Shown here: positions 35,341 to 44,581 of the stretch, one piece after another
Numbering within the stretch: the stretch's first letter is position 1
How the letters are laid out: every line of letters starts with the position of its first letter
NCBI RefSeq assembly: GCF_004341235.1
Contig: NZ_SLUP01000009.1
Coordinates: 124,001-188,000 of the forward strand
Direction: 5' to 3'
From: Mariniflexile fucanivorans
GTDB lineage: Bacteria > Bacteroidota > Bacteroidia > Flavobacteriales > Flavobacteriaceae
Length of the DNA stretch: 64,000 bases
Translations under genes and position numbers: made by a program
The notes under the pieces: model-generated
What the model saw: only the letters and a program-made list of their open reading frames with translations
Told to the model about the DNA's origin: nothing
Databases searched by the model: none

Positions 35341-36591
35341 TTATTTACTTACTACTTGAACAGTTTCTTGCGTTAATTGTTTTAATAACACGGTTTTACC
35401 TTCTTCAATTTGGTTAATTGCACCTTGTGTGTAATGACGAATCGTATAAAGTGATACGTTTTCGTGACAAGTTACTTTAAATTTTGCTTTTAAATGATGT
35501 AATAATTTGTCCAGATTATTATAAATATTATCCACACATACCGAAAAACTAATGGCCGAATTTTGAATTACATCTACCTTCATTTTATATAAATGTAGTA
35601 AATTAAAAATTTCACTAATATTTTCTTCCACTATATATGAAAAATCCAACGATGATAATGATATTAGAACTTGGTTTTTCTTCACAATGAAACAAGGCAC
35701 CATGGGATCTAAAGTAATATTTTTGCCAATTCTGGTTCCTGGAGCTTCTGGGTTTAAAAACGATTTTACATATAGTGGAATTTCTTTACCTTGTAAAGGT
35801 TGTAAGGTTTTGGGGTGAATAACCGAAGCACCATAAAATGCTAACTCAATAGCTTCGCGGTAGCTTATTTGGTTTAACAATTGGGCGTTTTCAAAATAAC
35901 GTGGGTCGGCATTTAAAACACCCGGAACGTCTTTCCAAATGGTTACATTATCGGCGTTTAAGCAATATGCGAAAATAGCAGCGGTATAATCGCTCCCTTC
36001 TCTACCCAATGTAGTTGTGAAATTATTGGCATCACTTCCTAAAAAGCCTTGGGTAATATTTAAAATAGATTTATTGAAATTTGTTGTAATTAATTGTTGA
36101 GTTTCTTCCCAATTAACATTGGCTCTTCTGTAATAACTATCGGTTTTAATGTGTTCGCGAACATCTATCCAGTTGTTTTTTAATCCAATAGCATTTAAAC
36201 ATTCACTAACAATAAGCGTTGAAATTAATTCGCCATAGCCAATAATTTGGTCGTAAACAAAATTATAATCGGGTGATTTGTTAGTTTCTAAAAACTGGTT
36301 AAGTTCATTAAAAAATCCTGTTACTTTTTTAAAAACTTGATGGTTTTCATTAGCAAATAAATCTAATAAAATTTCATTATGGTATTTTTTAACTTCTTGC
36401 AAAGCACTTTGTAATTCGGTTTTATTTTCAAAATAATTTTTAATTACAAGTTCTAATGCATTGGTTGTTTTCCCCATAGCAGAAACAACAATTAAAGTGT
36501 TTTTATAACCCACTTTTTGTAATAAAGAAGCAATATTCTTAACGCCATTAGCATCTTTAACCGATGCGCCACCAAATTTAAATACTTGCAT
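35341..36591 (-). CDS. lysC: Aspartate kinase
   Basis: A 416-residue monofunctional aspartokinase that makes aspartyl phosphate for Lys, Thr, Met and diaminopimelate synthesis. The N-terminal 'MQVFKFGGASVKDANGVKNI' is the family signature. 'LGREGSDYTAAIFAYCLNAD' and 'TIWKDVPGVLNADPRYF' are nucleotide and substrate loops. The C-terminal part (from about residue 300) carries divergent ACT-like regulatory repeats. It has no fused homoserine dehydrogenase. The upstream acetyltransferase gene stops 1 base before the lysC ATG, and olsF begins 22 bases after the lysC stop, so the three are one operon. Confidence 0.94.
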   Translation of the reverse strand: MQVFKFGGASVKDANGVKNIASLLQKVGYKNTLIVVSAMGKTTNALELVIKNYFENKTELQSALQEVKKYHNEILLDLFANENHQVFKKVTGFFNELNQFLETNKSPDYNFVYDQIIGYGELISTLIVSECLNAIGLKNNWIDVREHIKTDSYYRRANVNWEETQQLITTNFNKSILNITQGFLGSDANNFTTTLGREGSDYTAAIFAYCLNADNVTIWKDVPGVLNADPRYFENAQLLNQISYREAIELAFYGASVIHPKTLQPLQGKEIPLYVKSFLNPEAPGTRIGKNITLDPMVPCFIVKKNQVLISLSSLDFSYIVEENISEIFNLLHLYKMKVDVIQNSAISFSVCVDNIYNNLDKLLHHLKAKFKVTCHENVSLYTIRHYTQGAINQIEEGKTVLLKQLTQETVQVVSK

Positions 36592-36592
36592 A

Positions 36593-37072
36593 CTATAAGT
36601 TTGCTATATAATCTTTTATGCCTTGTTCGCTTAAATGAACTACATTCCAATCTTGTAAAACACGTGCGCCTTTTTTCTCGTATAAAGTTATGGCTGGTTT
36701 GTTCCAATTTAAAACTTCCCAATTAATTCGCTTAACCCCTAATTGATGCCCATATTTAATAACTTCATCTAAAAGGGCAGTTCCTAAACCGGCACCACGC
36801 ATCGATTCATTAACTATTAAATCTTCAAGGTGTAAAATTTTGCCTTTCCAGGTCGAGAAACGGTGAAAAACTATGGCAGTTCCTTCTACTTTGTTATTTA
36901 TTTCTGCAACAAAACATATAAATGCAGGCGTTTCGCTAAAGCCATCATTTTCTAAATCTTTTAGGGTAACTTCAACAGCGTCAGGTTCATTTTCAAACTG
37001 TGCTAACTGATTTATTAACAAAAGCACTTGTGGCATATCTTCTTTTTTTGCCTTTCTTATTGTGAAACTCAT
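36593..37072 (-). CDS. GNAT family N-acetyltransferase, SSAT-like
   Basis: A 159-residue acetyltransferase. 'LEDLIVNESMRGAGLGTALL' holds the acetyl-CoA loop (R/Q-x-x-G-x-G/A), followed by 'INWEVLNWNKPAITLYEKKG'. The combination 'STWKGKILHLEDLIV' and 'NWNKPAITLYEKKGA' resembles spermidine/spermine or thialysine acetyltransferases of the SSAT type, so an amine substrate is plausible but not proven. It is the first gene of the operon with lysC and olsF, behind a -7 element at 37091-37098. Length is typical for GNAT. Confidence 0.88.
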   Translation of the reverse strand: MSFTIRKAKKEDMPQVLLLINQLAQFENEPDAVEVTLKDLENDGFSETPAFICFVAEINNKVEGTAIVFHRFSTWKGKILHLEDLIVNESMRGAGLGTALLDEVIKYGHQLGVKRINWEVLNWNKPAITLYEKKGARVLQDWNVVHLSEQGIKDYIANL

Positions 37073-37090
37073 AATATTTTTAAATTATTT

Positions 37091-37098
37091 CAAAGATA
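37091..37098 (-). promoter_or_regulatory. -7 element for the GNAT-lysC-olsF operon
   Basis: On the minus strand TATCTTTG is an exact TAnnTTTG match, 18 bases before the ATG at 37072. fbp starts divergently 94 bases away. Confidence 0.55.
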
Positions 37099-37191
37099 AC
37101 TTAAAGTTGAACAAATAAAAGATTAATCTTAGGCGAAAACGTTGTAGTTCATTAAAAAATAATTGATATTTGTAGCACAAAAATCTAATTT

Positions 37192-38199
37192 ATGGCTCAC
37201 AAAAAGCAAACCTTAGGAGAATTTATTATTGAAAACCAAGCCGCATTTAAATATTCTTCCGGCGAATTATCAAGTTTACTTAATTCCATTAGATTAGCAG
37301 CCAAAATAGTGAACCACGAAGTTAACAAAGCTGGTTTGGTAGATATTATTGGTGCTGCAGGCGATACCAATATTCAAGGGGAAGACCAACAAAAATTGGA
37401 TGTTTACGCCAACGAAAAATTTATTCAAACACTTACAAAACGTAATATTGTTTGTGGTATTGCAAGTGAAGAAGAAGATGATTTTATATCAATCAATAGT
37501 CAAGATGAAAACCATCAGAATAAGTATATCGTTTTAATTGACCCACTTGATGGATCTTCAAATATTGATGTAAATGTATCTGTAGGTACTATTTTTTCAA
37601 TTTATAGACGTGTTACACCTGTTGGAACGCCTGTAACATCTGAAGATTTTTTACAAAAAGGTAGCCAACAAGTAGCTGCTGGATATATTGTATATGGTAC
37701 ATCAACCATGTTGGTTTATACTACTGGTGCTGGCGTAAATGGCTTTACATTAAATCCTGCTATAGGTTCGTTTTATTTGTCGCATCCAGATATGCAGTTT
37801 CCAGAAGATGGTAATATTTATTCCGTAAACGAAGGTAATTACCTTCAGTTTCCACAAGGAATAAAAGATTATATTAAATATTGCCAAAAAGACGAAGATG
37901 AGAGACCTTATACTTCAAGATACATTGGTTCTTTAGTATCCGATTTTCATAGAAATATGATTAAAGGCGGTATTTATATGTATCCACAAAGTTCAAAAAA
38001 CCCTAACGGAAAATTACGTTTGCTATACGAATGTAACCCTATGGCTTTTTTAGCAGAACAGGCTAACGGAAAAGCAAGCGATGGTTTTTGCAGGATAATG
38101 GATATAAAACCAACCGAACTGCATGAACGCGTTCCTTTTGTTTGTGGCAGCAAAAATATGGTTGAAAAGTGTGAGGAATTTATGAGAGCCGCAAAATAA
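37192..38199 (+). CDS. fbp: Class I fructose-1,6-bisphosphatase
   Basis: A 335-residue gluconeogenic enzyme that hydrolyses fructose-1,6-bisphosphate. Metal-site motifs are '[13 protein letters not shown]' and '[20 protein letters not shown]' (DPxDGxSN), followed by '[20 protein letters not shown]' and '[20 protein letters not shown]', the substrate-binding segments of class I enzymes. Length is standard. It is transcribed alone and ends at a perfect terminator. Together with ppc it points to gluconeogenic growth on amino acids or organic acids. Confidence 0.96.
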   Translation: MAHKKQTLGEFIIENQAAFKYSSGELSSLLNSIRLAAKIVNHEVNKAGLVDIIGAAGDTNIQGEDQQKLDVYANEKFIQTLTKRNIVCGIASEEEDDFISINSQDENHQNKYIVLIDPLDGSSNIDVNVSVGTIFSIYRRVTPVGTPVTSEDFLQKGSQQVAAGYIVYGTSTMLVYTTGAGVNGFTLNPAIGSFYLSHPDMQFPEDGNIYSVNEGNYLQFPQGIKDYIKYCQKDEDERPYTSRYIGSLVSDFHRNMIKGGIYMYPQSSKNPNGKLRLLYECNPMAFLAEQANGKASDGFCRIMDIKPTELHERVPFVCGSKNMVEKCEEFMRAAK

Positions 38200-38211
38200 A
38201 TAAAGACCTTT

Positions 38212-38257
38212 AAAAACAAAAAACGCGAACTGATAAAAGTTCGCGTTTTTTGTTTTT
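38212..38257. terminator. Bidirectional terminator between fbp and the SulP gene
   Basis: AAAAACAAAAAACGCGAAC pairs perfectly with GTTCGCGTTTTTTGTTTTT (19 bp) around an 8-base loop, with T tracts in both directions. Confidence 0.9.
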
Positions 38258-38260
38258 AAA

Positions 38261-40111
38261 CTATATTTTAGGTTTAATATATTTAATACAATCGTTAAAG
38301 GTTTCGAAAATATGTTCTCTAGGCATTAAATCTGGAATAATGTCAATACGTTCCATCATGTATTTTGGTTGATCTAACAAATCGACAAAGTAAGCGGTGA
38401 TGTTGTTTTTGTTCAATTCCTGTAGCACATCTTCCATGGCATATAACCCTGACTGATCCATATATTGCATACGATCTAAACGAATAATAACCATTGATGC
38501 TGTACTTGGCACTTGAGCCGACAAGCTTTGAAACTCGCTTGTTGAACCAAAAAACAGAGGGCCTTTAATATGTTTGATAAATACCTTTTCTTTTAAATCT
38601 GTAGGGAAATCCAATTCATCCTTCCAAACTTCTTCTTTTAAAGATTTAACGTCAGAACGTTCAGCAGTTAAATCGCCTATTTTTTTCATAAACATTAAAG
38701 AAGCAATTACAAGCCCAATACCTACGGCATAAACTAAATTCCATAATGAAGAAAGTAATAATACGACAAACATAATGATCACTTCGGAACTTACTTTAAA
38801 AGGACCTATTTTTGCGTCTCTTGGTAAACTTGGTATGGCTTTAAGTCCTTTATAATCCATTACGCCTATTCCCACAGTAATTAAAATACCGGCAAGTACA
38901 GCCGCTGGAATTTGTGAAGCAATAGGGCCAAGTCCTAATAAAATAATAAGGAGCATAATACCTGCTATCATTCCAGAAAGTTTTGTTTTACCTCCAGAAT
39001 TAATATTTACAACCGTTCTTATGGTGGCTCCAGCTCCTGGCAGACCACCAAATATAGCACCTATGCTATTACCAATACCTTGACCAATTAGTTCCTTATT
39101 TGGTTTGTGCTTAGTTTTAGTCATATTATCGGCCACAACACTTGTTAATAAGGAATCGATGGCACCCAACAGGGCTAAAGTTAAAGCTGTAAAAACATAA
39201 GGTGTAATAGTTGCGATACTAAAACTTGTGAAAATTTCTAAATGTGGCATGGGAATACCACTCGGAATTTCTTCAATAGGTCTGTAATTTAATCCAAAAG
39301 CTATGGCCGCACCAGAAACGACCACCAAAGCCACCAAAGTACTTGGTATTTTGGTAGTGATTCGTTTAAAACCATAAATGATAAATATGGTTGAAAGTGC
39401 TAAAATTAACTCTAACCAATTAATACTTTGAATAGCTCTAGGCAATACTTTTAAGGTTCCTAAAACCCCAGAAGCTTCATTTTTTGCGAGTGTTTTCGAT
39501 TCTTTTAAAATATCATCTTCATTAATAAATTGGGCCCTCTCTACGGTTTCTTTAAAATTTTCTAAAACTAAAATGCCTTCACCTGCTTCTTCTTTTAATA
39601 TGTTTTCTAAAATTAATTCTTCGGCTTGTGGTCTAAATTGGTTTACAAACTCAATGTCTTCTTTTGGGTAATAACCTATAGAAGGTAAAACTTGTGTGAC
39701 TAAAATAATAACACCAATGGCCGTCATAAAACCAGAAACCACGGGGTAGGGAATGTATTTTATGTATTTACCAAGCCCCAGGACACCTAATCCAACTTGC
39801 ATAAAACCAGCTAATAAAAACACAAGAAGTATGGCAGGTAATGCTTTTTCAACATCGCCATCGTTTACAGCAATAATACCAGCAATTACCACCATACTTA
39901 CTGCCGTCATTGGTGCGGTGGGTCCTGAAATTTGCGTATTGGTTCCTCCAAAAAGTGCTGCAAAAAAACTTAAAAATATAGCACCGTAAAGTCCTGCACT
40001 AGGCCCTAAACCAGAGGACACACCAAAAGCTAGTGCTAATGGCAATGCTACGATACCCGCAGTAATGCCGCCGAAAGCATCACCTTTAATATTTGAAAAT
40101 AGATTTTTCAT
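38261..40111 (-). CDS. SulP family anion transporter with STAS domain (candidate bicarbonate transporter)
   Basis: A 616-residue inner-membrane protein. The membrane part begins 'GDAFGGITAGIVALPLALAF' and holds 'ISGPTAPMTAVSMVVIAGII' plus 'GLPGAGATIRTVVNINSGGK', SulP/SLC26 signatures. An insertion of about 75 residues (about 145-220) lies between membrane segments. The C-terminal STAS domain (about 500-610) includes 'VIIRLDRMQYMDQSGLYAME'. SulP proteins carry sulfate, bicarbonate or other anions. The cluster with carbonic anhydrase and a second SulP favours bicarbonate. It lies 185 bases after the DUF2490 gene, with two hairpins in the gap. Confidence 0.88.
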   Translation of the reverse strand: MKNLFSNIKGDAFGGITAGIVALPLALAFGVSSGLGPSAGLYGAIFLSFFAALFGGTNTQISGPTAPMTAVSMVVIAGIIAVNDGDVEKALPAILLVFLLAGFMQVGLGVLGLGKYIKYIPYPVVSGFMTAIGVIILVTQVLPSIGYYPKEDIEFVNQFRPQAEELILENILKEEAGEGILVLENFKETVERAQFINEDDILKESKTLAKNEASGVLGTLKVLPRAIQSINWLELILALSTIFIIYGFKRITTKIPSTLVALVVVSGAAIAFGLNYRPIEEIPSGIPMPHLEIFTSFSIATITPYVFTALTLALLGAIDSLLTSVVADNMTKTKHKPNKELIGQGIGNSIGAIFGGLPGAGATIRTVVNINSGGKTKLSGMIAGIMLLIILLGLGPIASQIPAAVLAGILITVGIGVMDYKGLKAIPSLPRDAKIGPFKVSSEVIIMFVVLLLSSLWNLVYAVGIGLVIASLMFMKKIGDLTAERSDVKSLKEEVWKDELDFPTDLKEKVFIKHIKGPLFFGSTSEFQSLSAQVPSTASMVIIRLDRMQYMDQSGLYAMEDVLQELNKNNITAYFVDLLDQPKYMMERIDIIPDLMPREHIFETFNDCIKYIKPKI

Positions 40112-40174
40112 GATATAATATTTATTGTTTTATTTATTGGTTATCTTAACAAGTTGTCAAGACTAGTTGGCGGT

Positions 40175-40209
40175 TATCACCCTAAAGGGTGATACTGTTT
40201 TTAACAGTA
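40175..40209. terminator. Two consecutive small hairpins between DUF2490 and SulP genes
   Basis: TATCACCCT/AGGGTGATA (40175-40194) is a perfect 9-bp stem. TACTGTT/AACAGTA follows directly (40193-40209). They may end the upstream transcript or shape the leader of the SulP message. The T tract is poor on the minus strand. Confidence 0.45.
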
Positions 40210-40296
40210 TGTTTAAGTTTCGAAGTTAATTATTTAAAATCAAGAAATAGAGCAATATTTAAAAAAGTATTCGTCTCTTTTTTTGAATAACTCTAT

Positions 40297-40953
40297 TTAA
40301 AAGGTTACAAAAGCGATTATATTAAATTGATCTCTACCAGAATTTTCAAAAAACTGGTTCATGTAGCCTGCTTCCAATTTTACGTTTTTATTTAAGTTAT
40401 AACCAATGCCTCCAAACACTCGATTTCTATCAAAAATGGCACTTTCAGTATTTAAAAAGATTTCGTTATAAGCCGAAACATAATAGTTGCTTGTTTCTGC
40501 AAAAGGAATGTTCAGTCCTAAAAAATAACGAAAACGCATTTTAAAATCGTCTTCAACAAAACGTTGCTCAAAACGGTAGCGATGGTTTAATGTAACACTT
40601 CCTATATTTTTTTTTGATGTAAATTGTTGAAAAATTCGGTGTTCATTTACGCTTGCTTTTTCGTCGGTTTCCCCTATATAATTTTCAGACAGGATATAGC
40701 CATATCCTAATAAAACATTGTTTTTACCTTCATTAAAAGTGTAACCTAAACCTGTTCTAATAAGTAATTGTTCTAAATCGCCAACGGCATTATAGTTTCG
40801 GTATTGGACTTCGTTATGAATGTTCCACTTTGAATTTATTTTTTTGTTTCCAATATAAATTAGCCAATTACCAAAATTACTGTCTTGGGCATTTATAAAG
40901 TTAGGCAGCACTAACGCTATTGTTAGTGCCACCATACTTATCCTCTTCTTCAT
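40297..40953 (-). CDS. DUF2490 domain outer-membrane beta-barrel protein
   Basis: A 218-residue exported protein (signal peptide MKKRISMVALTIALVLPNFI, then NAQD). It has the DUF2490 pattern of alternating strands: 'GNWLIYIGNKKINSKWNIHN', 'LGYGYILSENY', 'HRYRFEQRF', 'RNRVFGGIGYNLNKNVKLEA' and a terminal '..IIAFVTF' strand ending in Phe. The fold is an outer-membrane barrel of unknown function. It follows the carbonic anhydrase gene by 13 bases on the same strand, so it belongs to the anion/bicarbonate cluster and could be its outer-membrane component. Confidence 0.85.
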   Translation of the reverse strand: MKKRISMVALTIALVLPNFINAQDSNFGNWLIYIGNKKINSKWNIHNEVQYRNYNAVGDLEQLLIRTGLGYTFNEGKNNVLLGYGYILSENYIGETDEKASVNEHRIFQQFTSKKNIGSVTLNHRYRFEQRFVEDDFKMRFRYFLGLNIPFAETSNYYVSAYNEIFLNTESAIFDRNRVFGGIGYNLNKNVKLEAGYMNQFFENSGRDQFNIIAFVTF

Positions 40954-40966
40954 AATATTTTCTATT

Positions 40967-41596
40967 TTATTCAAAAAACACCACTTCACCTGTATTAATA
41001 TCATACATAGCACCAACAATGTCTATCTCATTATTATCTTCCATTTCTTTTAAAACAGGGCTTTGTTTTCGTATGTTTTCTATGGCCATTAATACGTTTT
41101 TCTCAGCCACACTATCAACAAACTCTAGGTTTTTAGAATTTCTTAAGCTTTTATCGGCAGGTTCTTCTACAGCCTCTACAGCTGGCTTAATTTTACCCAG
41201 CATATTAGTTAAATTGCCAAGTTTGGCATCGTCGCATGCCCCTTTAATGGCACCACAACTTGTATGGCCTAGTACCACTAGTAATTTTGTCCCGGCTATT
41301 TTAGATGCGAATTCCATGCTGCCTAAAATATCTTCATTAATAAAGTTTCCTGCGATACGAACACTAAATACATCACCTAAACCTTGATCGAAAATTAATT
41401 CGGCCGAAACTCTAGAATCTATACAGCTTAAAATGGTAGCAAATGGAAATTGCCCCTCGCTGGTATCGTTTACTTGTTCTAAATAGTTACGGTTTGCTTT
41501 TAAATTGTTTTGAAACCTTAAATTTCCTTCCTTTAAAAATTGCAAAGACTTTTGAGGCGTCATGGTTGCTTGCGTTTCTCTTGTGTGTGCTTTCAT
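40967..41596 (-). CDS. can: Beta-class carbonic anhydrase
   Basis: A 209-residue enzyme interconverting CO2 and bicarbonate. Zinc site residues are visible: Cys58, Asp60 and Arg62 in 'ILSCIDSRVSAE', and His111 and Cys114 in 'LGHTSCGAIKGAC'. A short N-terminal extension has no signal peptide, so the enzyme is cytosolic. It sits between a universal stress protein gene (43 bases upstream) and DUF2490, with SulP transporters at both ends of the cluster. That context suggests it works on imported bicarbonate or on trapped CO2. Confidence 0.94.
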   Translation of the reverse strand: MKAHTRETQATMTPQKSLQFLKEGNLRFQNNLKANRNYLEQVNDTSEGQFPFATILSCIDSRVSAELIFDQGLGDVFSVRIAGNFINEDILGSMEFASKIAGTKLLVVLGHTSCGAIKGACDDAKLGNLTNMLGKIKPAVEAVEEPADKSLRNSKNLEFVDSVAEKNVLMAIENIRKQSPVLKEMEDNNEIDIVGAMYDINTGEVVFFE

Positions 41597-41639
41597 AATA
41601 TCTTATTGTTTTAATTTGTTTATATTGTAAATACTAGTG

Positions 41640-42464
41640 TTATAATGAATAATTTCTTTTGCCCGTTAATAAGAGCGAAACATGAAGATTATTTACAATT
41701 AACTTCATGTTTTGTGTTGCTGTTTTTGATTTGCTTTTTGAAGGATCTTCATGCCTATTCACACACAACAAGTTAATGTTATTTTTAGTTAGGTAATTTG
41801 AAAGATTGCTAATCGTATTGTCATTTTCTTCAAACACATACTCTATAGTATTGCTGTTTGCAGAAAGATTAGTTTCTTCTGAAGTCTTCGATTTTTCAAC
41901 TATTTTAAATGATTTTATAGGCTCTTGCATATGGGCAAACAAATCTTCAGCTAAACTGCTATTAAATAGGGGCTCTATGCTATTTAATACACCTAACGAT
42001 AATTTTTCATTAGGTTCTAATGTGTTGTTGGCATCTGCAATTAGAATAGTGCCATCAAATTGTTTTAATACAAACTGAATAATTTTATCGCCACCCAAAC
42101 TTATAAGATTGTTTTTTTTCTTTCCTAAAACAATAATATCTGGTTGCTTTTGTTCAATGTAACTCGCTATTTCATGTTTAACATTACCAAACACAAACGA
42201 ATAGTTTATGTTTATTTGATGTTCATCTGCAATAGTTTTTACTATCTTTTTTATCTTCTTATCAGTCGCTGTGTAGTCGTGGTTAATGGCACGCATGGCA
42301 GATAATTGATTTTCTCTTTCAACTACATCTGAAGCACTTTTTACATAAAAAAAGTCTACCTCAGCATCAATCATTTTTGCCAGACTAACGGTACTTTGCA
42401 GCGTGGAGCTTGTCGATTTTTTTAAATCGGCAAGTATCAATATTTTATATTTATTTTTTTTCAT
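41640..42464 (-). CDS. Universal stress protein family, tandem-domain
   Basis: A 274-residue protein with two Usp-like halves. The first ('KYKILILADLKKSTSSTLQS', 'DIIVLGKKK') keeps the Usp core but with a modified nucleotide loop. The second half (from about residue 150, 'EKLSLGVLNSIEPLFNSSLA') is more divergent. Lys and Ser content is high. It lies 5 bases after the SulP gene and before carbonic anhydrase, so it is cotranscribed. Usp proteins next to SulP or other transporters are often thought to regulate them by nucleotide binding; that is an inference here. Confidence 0.8.
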   Translation of the reverse strand: MKKNKYKILILADLKKSTSSTLQSTVSLAKMIDAEVDFFYVKSASDVVERENQLSAMRAINHDYTATDKKIKKIVKTIADEHQININYSFVFGNVKHEIASYIEQKQPDIIVLGKKKNNLISLGGDKIIQFVLKQFDGTILIADANNTLEPNEKLSLGVLNSIEPLFNSSLAEDLFAHMQEPIKSFKIVEKSKTSEETNLSANSNTIEYVFEENDNTISNLSNYLTKNNINLLCVNRHEDPSKSKSKTATQNMKLIVNNLHVSLLLTGKRNYSL

Positions 42465-42469
42465 GATGA

Positions 42470-44062
42470 TTAACTTAAGCTTAAATTAGATTTTGGTCTT
42501 TCATTAAAGAACTTGATAAAACTTGATGGGTTTTCTACAACACCACGTTTTGAAACAAGATTAATATCAATGTTTCTTTCTTTGGCTTTAAATAGAAAAT
42601 CTTCAAGAATCTCTATAATATCATGGTCTAAATATCTGGTTTTAATTAGGTCGAGTTCTAAATAAGTATCTCTTGGTAAACTATCCAGTTCTTTAAGAAT
42701 AGCTCCCTTGTTGAAGAAGGTTACCTCCTCGGCAAGTGTCATTTTTATTTTATGTTTTCCATTACTTTTATCTTCAATATGAAGGAAATGTGAATTTTGG
42801 TAACTTTTTAATAATATAACCACAATTCCAACCAGAAGTCCTAAACCAATTCCAACTAGTAAATCGGTAAAAACGATACCTACAACAGTCGCTATAAATG
42901 GCACCCATTGTTTCCACCCCAACTTGTACATTTTTTTGAATAAAGATGGTTTTGCTAATTTAAATCCAACAATTAATAATACAGCGGCTAATACCGATAA
43001 TGGAATTTTGTTAAGTAAGGTAGGTATTAAAACAACCGAAATTAATAACAAGAACCCATGTAATATGGTTGATAATTTACTTTTTGCGCCAGATTGTACA
43101 TTGGCTGAACTTCTAACAATTACTTGTGTTATAGGCAAACCACCTATTAAACCAGAAACAATATTTCCAGCTCCTTGTGCTAATAGCTCTCTATTTGTTG
43201 GAGTTACATTTTTATCTGGGTCAATTTTATCAGAAGCTTCGACAGATAATAATGTTTCTAAACTGGCTACTAATGCAATAGTAAATGCTACAATCCACAC
43301 ATCGTGGTTTAAGATAATTGCAAAGTTTGGAAAACTAAATTGTCCTAAGAAAGATGTTACATCTTCAGGGATAGGCACACTTACCATATGTTGAGTTCCT
43401 ATTGAAAATAGTTCATGACCTTGAGTTACCGAGAAGAAAATAATACCTAAAACAACTACAACAAATGGTCCTGGAATTATTTCGAAAATCTTAGCTTTTT
43501 TACTTAATACTTTATCCCAAAATATCAAGATTAATAAACTTATAACCCCAATTAATAAAGCACCTGGTTGAATATTACTTAACATTCTGAATAATTCTGA
43601 AAAAGTATTACCTCCATCAATCTCAAAAAACTCAAGATCCCAAGCAGATTCTTCATCATAACCAAAAAAGTTTGGAATCTGTTTTAAAATGATGATGATT
43701 CCAATACCTGTTAACATCCCTTTTATCACAGAGGAAGGGAAATAATACCCAATGACACCTGCTTTTAATATTCCAAAAATTACTTGGATAATTCCACCTA
43801 ATACAACGGCGACAAGGAAATTCTCATAACCGCCTAAAGAGCCGATAGCAGTTAAAACAATAGCTGCTAAACCTGCGGCTGGACCACTTACTCCCACTTT
43901 AGAGCCACTTAAGCCTCCAACTACAATGCCTCCAACAATACCAGCAATTAAACCTGAAAACAGAGGCGCGCCACTAGCTAAAGCAATACCCAAACACAGA
44001 GGTAAAGCAACAAAAAATACAACGATACTTGCAGGCAAGTCGTTTTTAATAGATTTAAACAT
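42470..44062 (-). CDS. SulP family anion transporter, BicA-like (candidate bicarbonate transporter)
   Basis: A 530-residue membrane protein. The N-terminus 'NDLPASIVVFFVALPLCLGI' and 'VGVSGPAAGLAAIVLTAIGS' are SulP signatures, and 'GLIGGLPITQVIVRSSANVQ' is the conserved second-half loop. About ten to twelve membrane segments are followed by a short, divergent STAS-like end (about 430-520: 'TYLELDLIKTRYLDHDIIEI'). Length suits BicA-type SulP. It is the first gene of the SulP-Usp-CA-DUF2490 operon. In marine flavobacteria a SulP beside carbonic anhydrase has been proposed to feed anaplerotic CO2 fixation. Confidence 0.9.
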   Translation of the reverse strand: MFKSIKNDLPASIVVFFVALPLCLGIALASGAPLFSGLIAGIVGGIVVGGLSGSKVGVSGPAAGLAAIVLTAIGSLGGYENFLVAVVLGGIIQVIFGILKAGVIGYYFPSSVIKGMLTGIGIIIILKQIPNFFGYDEESAWDLEFFEIDGGNTFSELFRMLSNIQPGALLIGVISLLILIFWDKVLSKKAKIFEIIPGPFVVVVLGIIFFSVTQGHELFSIGTQHMVSVPIPEDVTSFLGQFSFPNFAIILNHDVWIVAFTIALVASLETLLSVEASDKIDPDKNVTPTNRELLAQGAGNIVSGLIGGLPITQVIVRSSANVQSGAKSKLSTILHGFLLLISVVLIPTLLNKIPLSVLAAVLLIVGFKLAKPSLFKKMYKLGWKQWVPFIATVVGIVFTDLLVGIGLGLLVGIVVILLKSYQNSHFLHIEDKSNGKHKIKMTLAEEVTFFNKGAILKELDSLPRDTYLELDLIKTRYLDHDIIEILEDFLFKAKERNIDINLVSKRGVVENPSSFIKFFNERPKSNLSLS

Positions 44063-44149
44063 ATTATAATATTATTTCACTCTTGATTATAAAACCAAAA
44101 GTTATTAAACGTAATTAATTGACTTTTATAAAAGTCTAAAAAACCGAGA

Positions 44150-44446
44150 TTATAATATGATGTGCTCTGGAGGAGGGGAAATTAAATTGAGATGAGGTTT
44201 AGGGTATTTTTTAAATTGATAACCAAAAAATCGATAATCTTTCAATTTAAAATTAGTTAAAACATCATTGTTTTGTAATGAAAATGGAGATACCAACTTT
44301 TTTACATGGCTGTTTTCCTCTTCTTCTGCTAAAGAATAAAACACAGAAGTATCAATAGCATCATCTAATATAACAATTACTGATGGCGCTACTATAAGAG
44401 CCATAAATAATGTTATAAAAAAAATTGCTATTGTTTTTTTAATCAT
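44150..44446 (-). CDS. Small membrane or exported protein with C-terminal SPPPEH motif, function unknown
   Basis: A 98-residue protein with an N-terminal hydrophobic segment (about residues 4-28) and an acidic patch 'SLAEEEENS'. A polar tail ends 'LISPPPEHIIL'. A similar short protein with a membrane anchor, an EEEE stretch and a terminal SPPPE motif is something I recall from other flavobacteria, but I know of no function. The ATG at 44446 is used; the codon before it is TTG. It has its own -7 element and lies 87 bases upstream of the SulP operon. Confidence 0.6.
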   Translation of the reverse strand: MIKKTIAIFFITLFMALIVAPSVIVILDDAIDTSVFYSLAEEEENSHVKKLVSPFSLQNNDVLTNFKLKDYRFFGYQFKKYPKPHLNLISPPPEHIIL

Positions 44447-44468
44447 CAAATAAAAATTATTTTGAACG

Positions 44469-44476
44469 CAAATATA
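44469..44476 (-). promoter_or_regulatory. -7 element of the SPPPEH protein gene
   Basis: On the minus strand TATATTTG is an exact TAnnTTTG match, 22 bases before the ATG at 44446. It may also drive the SulP operon downstream. Confidence 0.5.
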
Positions 44477-44581
44477 ATACTTAACACTTTTTAAAATGTT
44501 AAATAAATTTTAAAATGATTTAAAACTTAACGGTTTTGAGATTTGAATAATTTCAAAGGTTATTACTTACGGATATGGCAT

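Noticed and set aside
42924-43394. Open frame of 156 codons opposite the first SulP gene
   Set aside because: Antisense to a membrane protein with intact family signatures; no domain or start signal supports it.
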